Positions 58,784 to 64,000 of a stretch of DNA of 64,000 bases are shown in pieces. Source of the DNA: Hibiscus mutabilis (lineage: Eukaryota > Streptophyta > Magnoliopsida > Malvales > Malvaceae); NCBI GenBank assembly GCA_019671005.1, contig CM033744.1, forward strand, positions 2,322,208-2,386,207, written 5' to 3'. The translations under genes were made by a program, and so were the position numbers. The notes under the pieces were generated by a model. It was not told where the DNA came from and ran no database searches. It saw only the letters and a list, made by a program, of their open reading frames with translations. Numbering within the stretch: position 1 is the stretch's first letter; each line of letters starts with the position of its first letter.

Positions 58784-60500
58784 GTGCATCCAATTTCGGA
58801 TCTCGGATGCCTCTCTTTCCCCAATCACATCCTACAAACTAAATGGGAACAATTACCTTCAACAGTTTTTGGCCATCTCACCTCTAAATCTTCCACAACC
58901 GCTTTATCACCTAGTGAAGGTAGAATTTCTGTTTGGCCACTTCAAATCCTCTATCCTGGATTATAGATTCTGTGCCTCGACCATATGACAGTAACCTTCA
59001 CTATTTCGCACCTTTTTAACCATTGCAACTCTAAAACCTCCATCAAGGTTGCGGATGGGTCTCTGTCCCAAGTACAAGGAAGTGGCACTATTCAAGTGGG
59101 TGATAAACTGGTTTTGCCTCATGTGCTATATGTTCCTAATCTTGCCTACAACTTGTTATCGCTAGTAAGTTAGTTCAAGATACTAAATGTGATGCTCACT
59201 TTGGAATTAATGGGTGTGTATTTGAGAATGGGCTCGAAGAAGGTGATTGGCGGTGCTAGGCTATCCAATGGTCTCTATATCCTTGATGAATTACCACCTT
59301 TGATTGCTTGATTTCACGTTGTTTTAAGACTTCATCTTCTTCTTTAAGTAACCCCGATGATATTATGTTGTGGCATCTTAGGCTAGGACATCCAAATTTT
59401 GTGTATCTTTCAAAATTGTTTCCCAAGTTATTTAGCAATAAAAAGCCTCATTCTTTTAATTGTGAAGTATGTCAAATTGCTAAACATACTAGGCAAACAT
59501 ATGCTCCTTCCTCATTTACACCCACATCTCCTTTTTCTATAATCCACAAAGTGATATTTGGGGTCCATCTAAGGTAAAAAGCTTGTCCGGGTCTAGGTGG
59601 TTTATTACCTTTATTGATGACTATTCTAGGACTACTTGGACTTTCTTAATGAGGAAAAGGCGTAAGTTAAGGTCAATTTTCAAAACTTTCTATCAAATGA
59701 TTGAAAATCAGTTTGACAAACGTATTAAGGTTGTGAGGAGTGATAATGGGAGTGAATACCTTAGTCAATCTCTTGGGTGTTATTTTCGGGAAAAAGGCAT
59801 TTTCCATCTTACTTCCTATGTCAATACTCCACAACAAAATGGTGTTGCCGAAAGAAAAAACAGACATCTACTAGAGGTTACGAGGTCTCTTCTTTTTTCA
59901 GCCAAAGCACCTAAATATCTTTGGGGGGAAGCCTTACTTACTGCCACCTACCTTATCAACAGAATGCCCAATAAAACCTTGGGTTTTGCAGTACCAACAA
60001 AAGTCTTATTCAACCATTTTCCTCACTTTAAACCACTGTCATCTGTTATTCCTCTTAGGGTATTTGGCTGCACATGACTTTTGTTCATGTGCATGATAAA
60101 AATAGAAGTAAGTTGGACCCTAAATCAATCAGGTGTGTGTTTATAGGATATTCCTCTAGTTAAAAGGGTTACAAATGCTATTCTCCTATTTCTAAAAAGA
60201 CCTGTGTCTCTTTTGATGTCACTTTCTTTGAGGATAAACCATATTTTGCGAGGATCAACTTGGGGAGAAAAAAATGAGGAATTTCAGCCCTTTGTTCCTC
60301 CACCTTCCATCATTTCTCCTCTACTGGACATTCCTTTCATATCCTATCCTGAAACCACCGTAACAGAAAATACTATGCCGACAAAATGCACTCTCCTCAT
60401 ACCAACAAATCACCAAGTCCTTGTACAACACCTCTTCCAAAGACCTAGGGTCAGTAGCACAAATTTCCCCTACTACATTGCATTCACAAAATGATGATCA
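58784..60500 (+). pseudogene. Copia-3 protease/integrase remnant
   Basis: 58985-59173 has the protease C-terminal part ('KVADGSLSQVQGSGTIQV', 'LPHVLYVPNLAYNLLS'). 59308-59577 has the zinc-binding pre-integrase ('MLWHLRLGHPNFVYLSKLF', C-E-V-C). 59583-60077 is the integrase core ('FITFIDDYSRTTWTF', 'VRSDNGSEYLSQ', 'TPQQNGVAERKNRHLLE'), the best preserved part. Frames change between pieces, so single-nucleotide indels and stops break it. Confidence 0.8.
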
Positions 60501-60552
60501 ATTTAAGGTGTATACCAGAGAAGAAAAGCCCCTAATGAAGTAAATAACTAGC

Positions 60553-62250
60553 CTAGCACTTGTCAAGAACCGGACTCAAGTCCTGTTGTCTTTGAACCGA
60601 GCTTAAATCTCGCTCATCATCGAGATTGAAGGTAACATTCCTCCTCAAGATTCTAGTGACCTTGATGACTTTCCTATTGCTATTAGAAAGGGAGTAAGAA
60701 AATGTACTATGCACCCAATTAACAAATTTGTTGCCTATGGTAAACTTCAGCCCAATTTTAAGGCCTTTACAACCCGCCCTAAACGAGTGTGCGATTCCTA
60801 AAACAAGAGAGGAGGCCTTGAAGAATCCCAAATGGAAGAAAGTCAAGCGAGGAAGAAGTAAGGGCACTTGAGAAAAATGAGACATGGTGTTTGACAGATC
60901 TACCAGAGGGGAAAGAGGGCTGTTGGATGCAAGTGGGTTTTCACTATCAAGTACAACTCGGATGGGAGCATTGAAAGGTATAAGGCAAGGCTGGTGGCTA
61001 AAGGTTTTACACAATCCTATGGGGTGGATTATCAAGAAACCTTTGCACCAATGGCTTAAATTGAATACTATTAGAATCTTCTTGTCCATAGCTGTAAACA
61101 AGGACTGAAAATTACACCAACTAGACATCAAAAATGCCTTTCTCAATGGGAGTCTCGAGGAGGAAGTATATATGCAAATACCACCTGGTCTAGAAGGTAA
61201 AACAAATAGAAATACAAAGTGTGCAAACTCAACAAATCACTTTGTATGGACTTAAACAATCTCAAGGGCCTGGTTTGAGAGGTTTGCAGAGGCTATGGTA
61301 AAGAATGGATTCAAACAAAGTCAGCTGATCACACCTGCTCGAAAGGTTGCAAAGAATCGGTAAAATAACCTTATTAATTGTGTATGTTGATGACATAATT
61401 ATTACAGGGGATGATAGTACATAAATTGAGAATTTGAAGATTGTTCTTGCCTACAATTTGAAACAAAGGACTTGGGAGTCTAAGGTATTTTACAGGTATG
61501 GAAGTAGGAAGGTCAAGAGAAGGTTTAGTCATCAATCAAAGGAAGTACATCCTAGATTTCTTACGTAAACGGGATGCTTGGATGCAAGCCACCCGAGACA
61601 CCCATGGACCCGTGGTTGAAGTTCAACAAAGAGGAAGCTGGTAATCCAGTTGACAAAGAATCCTATCAACGGTTAGTTGGAAAACTAATTTATCTTTCTC
61701 TAACAAGGCCGGACATTGCCTACTCAAAGTGAGTGTTATAAGCCAGCACATGAGTGATCCTCGAGAAGAACATTTGGAGGCGATTAACGAACTCGAGGTA
61801 CCTAAAATTCACACTGTGTTTGGGCTAATTTTCAAGAAAACTCCGCATGCAATGTGAAGGTATACACGGATTCAAGTCAAGGCGGAGAGCTCACCGATAG
61901 AAGGTCGGTTAGTGGATATTGTGCTTATGTTTGGGGCAACTTGGTTACTTGGAGAAGCAAAAAGCGGTGTGGGTGTCAAGGAGTAGTCTTTGAGGCGGAA
62001 TTTAGAGCATTAGCTCTTGGAATATGTGAAGGAATGTGGATAAAGAGGCTTCTCAAAGAGCTAGAGTTGGATGAAAAGACTGAGTTCGAGATCTATAGTG
62101 ACAGACCAATCAGCAATGAGTATTGCTAAGAATCAGTGCAACATGACAGAACCAAACACATTGAAATAGATAGGCACTTTATCTATGAGAAAGTGAATGG
62201 TGGTATTGCACACTAAACTATATTCCTACGAGAAGCGGATAGTGACATCT
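60553..62250 (+). pseudogene. Copia-3 reverse transcriptase and RNase H remnant
   Basis: Readable in shifting plus frames: 'CKWVFTIKYNSDGSIERYKARLVAKG', 'YGVDYQETFAP', the Y-V-D-D box near 61387, 'RLVGKLIYLSLTRPDIAYS', then 61854-62129 RNase H with 'VYTDSSQGGELTDRRSVSGYC', 'FEAEFRALALGICEGMW' and a D-x-Q region. Many indels; no frame longer than 91 codons in RNase H. The 197-codon minus-strand ORF here (61146-60553) is antisense noise. Confidence 0.75.
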
Positions 62251-62334
62251 TTACTAAGGCACTTCCAAGAGTTATTTTTGATGAGTTCACATCCAAACTG
62301 GGTATATACAACATATACACAGTTTGAGGGGGAG

Positions 62335-62575
62335 TGTTAGTTAGTATGCATAACCGTGTGTTGTAAAGAGTTTTAGATAGAGTAGGAGTTGTATGTTATC
62401 TTTACTTTATCTTAACTAGTAGTTTGAATTTTAAATTTGATCTTTGTAAAGGATAAAAGTCTTATCCTATAGGTTAACCACTTGGTGTTAAACACCTCTG
62501 TAAAAGTCTATATAATAGACTCTCTTTCACTAATGAATAATAAGAAAAACACAGAGAAAAACTCTGTTTCTCACA
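62335..62575 (+). repeat. 3' LTR of Copia-3
   Basis: 241 bp, differing from the 5' LTR by about three 1-bp indels or small changes and a few substitutions (most near the end), i.e. about 97 percent identity by eye. Confidence 0.9.
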
Positions 62576-63941
62576 GTAACCTGTTTATAAGAAAAGTGGC
62601 ATGAAGTAAAGCTTCTCCCCAAAAAAGATGAGAAACATTAGAGGATAATAGTAAGGATCTAACAACCTCTAAGAGGTGTCGATTTTTTTTTTCAGCCACT
62701 TCATTCTGTTGAGGAGTATCTACACATGAGCTTATATGAAGGATACCTTTGTCTTTAAAAAAATCCCCCAAAGTATTAGTAAAAAACTCACCCTCATTGT
62801 CACTCTTAAGAATCCTAATTTTACTATTAAACTGATTTTCTATCATTAAGTAGAAAGCTTTGAAGATATTTTCAGTTTCAGATTTGTTTTTCATCAAGAA
62901 AGTACAAGTGATCCTAGTATGATCATCTATAAAGGAGACAAACCACCTAGCCCCATTAACATTCTTAACAGTAGAAGGGCCCCAAATATCAGTGTGTATT
63001 AAAGAAAAAGGTGTAGAAGCCTTATAAGATGAAGGAGGATAGGGTGATCTTTTGTGTTTTGCAAGTTGGCATACATCACAAGAAAAGGATAAAGGATCTT
63101 TATTAATAAATAAATCTGGAAACAACTTCTGAAGATAAATAAAATTCGGATGTCCAAGTCTGAAATGCCATAATAAAACATCACTAGAACCTAAATTTGA
63201 AGTATTTAAGGATAAAGAAAATGTGCAACTTGGTTGAACTTGTCTTTTAGGAGGAAGGCCTTCAATAATGTAAAGTCCACCACACAACTTAGCACTGCCA
63301 ATCCATGTCCCCGACTCCACTTCCTGAAACACACAACCAGTAGCATTAAATATAGTGGAACACTTAAGATCATTGCACAATTTGCTTACTGACAACAGGT
63401 TGCACTGTAAATTAGGAACATATAAAACGGAGGAGAGGGTGATATTATTATTCACACAAACTGTGCCTATCCCATCAACTTTAGTTACTGATCCATCAGC
63501 TGTTTTAACATTTCTTGGACACTGCTGCTCAGTAAGTTGTAAGAAAAGAGTCTTGTCCCCTGTCATATGGTCAGTAGAACTAGAATCCACTATCCATAAA
63601 TGCATAGCAGAAGTTTGTAGACAAGAAACACTACCAGTTTGTGTAGGAGAATCAGGTGTTGGTGTCATCTGAGAGAGAAGTTTCTGCAAATCTGCAATCT
63701 GCTGCTTGCTAAAACTAACTGAACTTTCTTTTGTTACTGTATTAGCTGCTGGTTCCTTTTGCTGTTGCCTCACCTTTTGTGGTTTCCAATCAGCAGGCTT
63801 CCCATGCAATTTTCTCGAGTGTGTCCCACCTTTTTTGCAATGGTCACACCATGGCTTTCCTCCTCTTTGTTTGCTGGCAGATGTTGCATGTGTAAGAAGT
63901 GCAGAACCATCATTCGTAGATAAATCTGTCAGCATAAACAC
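62576..63941 (-). pseudogene. Copia-2 gag end, protease and integrase (one open frame)
   Basis: A continuous frame of about 455 codons. It contains a worn zinc knuckle (C-D-H-C-K-K-G-G-T-H-S; the last Cys is lost), 'MHLWIVDSSSTDHMTGD' (protease, where the usual D-S-G is D-S-S), 'LLWHFRLGHPNFIYLQKLF', 'SFSCDVCQLAKHKRSPYP' (zinc ligands H and C), and the integrase core 'HTDIWGPSTVKNVNGARWF', 'ILKSDNEGEFF', 'DTPQQNEVAEKKNRHLLE'. The integrase D-D-E set is visible, but 'N-G-S/V-E' positions are altered. The frame ends where Copia-3 inserted. Confidence 0.8.
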
Positions 63942-64000
63942 TCGCCTACTCTCTTCTCTTCTTACCTCAGAGAAAACTTCTCGAATAGAAGGAAGAGGTT

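Larger units (their letters stand above)
58433..62575 (+). mobile_element. Copia-3: Ty1/copia element inserted in Copia-2
   Basis: Two near-identical direct LTRs (58433-58674 and 62335-62575), a PBS-like tggtatcgctttagg (58675), no real gag, then protease/integrase/RT/RNase H remnants, and a polypurine tract tttgagggggag (62323-62334). It separates Copia-2 'LLHATFLINRL' (from 62576) from the continuing integrase-RT part (58432 down). The flanks tgctt and gtaac do not match, so the target duplication is lost. A different family from Copia-1/2. Confidence 0.85.
55700..64000 (-). mobile_element. Copia-2: Ty1/copia element, inverted, continues past window end
   Basis: Parts on the minus strand: gag/zinc knuckle, protease and integrase (63941-62576), then, after the inserted Copia-3, the pre-RT, reverse transcriptase and RNase H (58432-55955), polypurine tract (cttgaggggaag, about 55948-55959) and a 3' LTR starting at 55947 (TGTAGATTGTATCC). 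The far end of that LTR is unclear (about 55700). The 5' LTR lies outside the window. Same family as Copia-1 in the opposite direction. Confidence 0.8.

Noticed and set aside
60553..61146. Minus-strand ORF of 197 codons
   Set aside because: It is antisense to the Copia-3 reverse transcriptase remnant, which is recognisable on the plus strand.

Overview
This window is nuclear DNA of a eudicot plant. It is AT-rich, its genes have many GT-AG introns, and it carries plant retrotransposon families and MITEs throughout. The LTR style (several-kb LTRs with TGTAACACCC-type ends) and the gene set suggest Malvaceae, perhaps cotton. That species guess is inference and was not tested.

Layout. Positions 1-10.6 kb are the gene-bearing part. 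An adenylyl-sulfate kinase gene (APK3-like, six coding exons, plus strand) stands tail to tail with a receptor-like cytoplasmic kinase gene (eight coding exons, minus strand). MITEs and a SINE lie in their upstream regions and first introns. Positions 12.3-22.9 kb form a nested LTR stack whose order can be read from target-site duplications (TSDs): an inverted solo LTR (TSD ggata) was later entered by two solo LTRs (TSDs caaca and ccttt) and probably by one more element. Positions 23.5-25.1 kb hold a small intact alpha-crystallin-domain gene of the IDM3/ACD22.3 type. Positions 26.5-31.7 kb are a degenerate chromovirus-type Ty3/gypsy element on the minus strand, and 34-40.2 kb a decayed L1-type LINE on the minus strand with an RNase H domain. 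A tRNA-like SINE and fold-back elements lie around them.

Positions 43-55.3 kb hold two dead genes in the same orientation: mevalonate kinase, then the mitochondrial Rho GTPase MIRO. The MIRO relic is split inside an exon by a Ty1/copia element that itself carries two small solo LTRs. Positions 55.7-64 kb are a second, inverted copy of the same copia family, interrupted by an unrelated copia element with nearly identical LTRs. That copy runs off the window end.

Function. The three intact genes work separately: PAPS synthesis, a cytoplasmic receptor-like kinase, and a small heat-shock-like chromatin or chaperone factor. Nothing suggests a cluster or operon. The main interest is the decayed MVK-MIRO pair (these genes are also near neighbours in Arabidopsis), the TSD-resolved insertion history, an intronic array of about 172-bp units, and fold-back elements made of telomere-like heptamers. 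I saw no convincing undescribed gene system.
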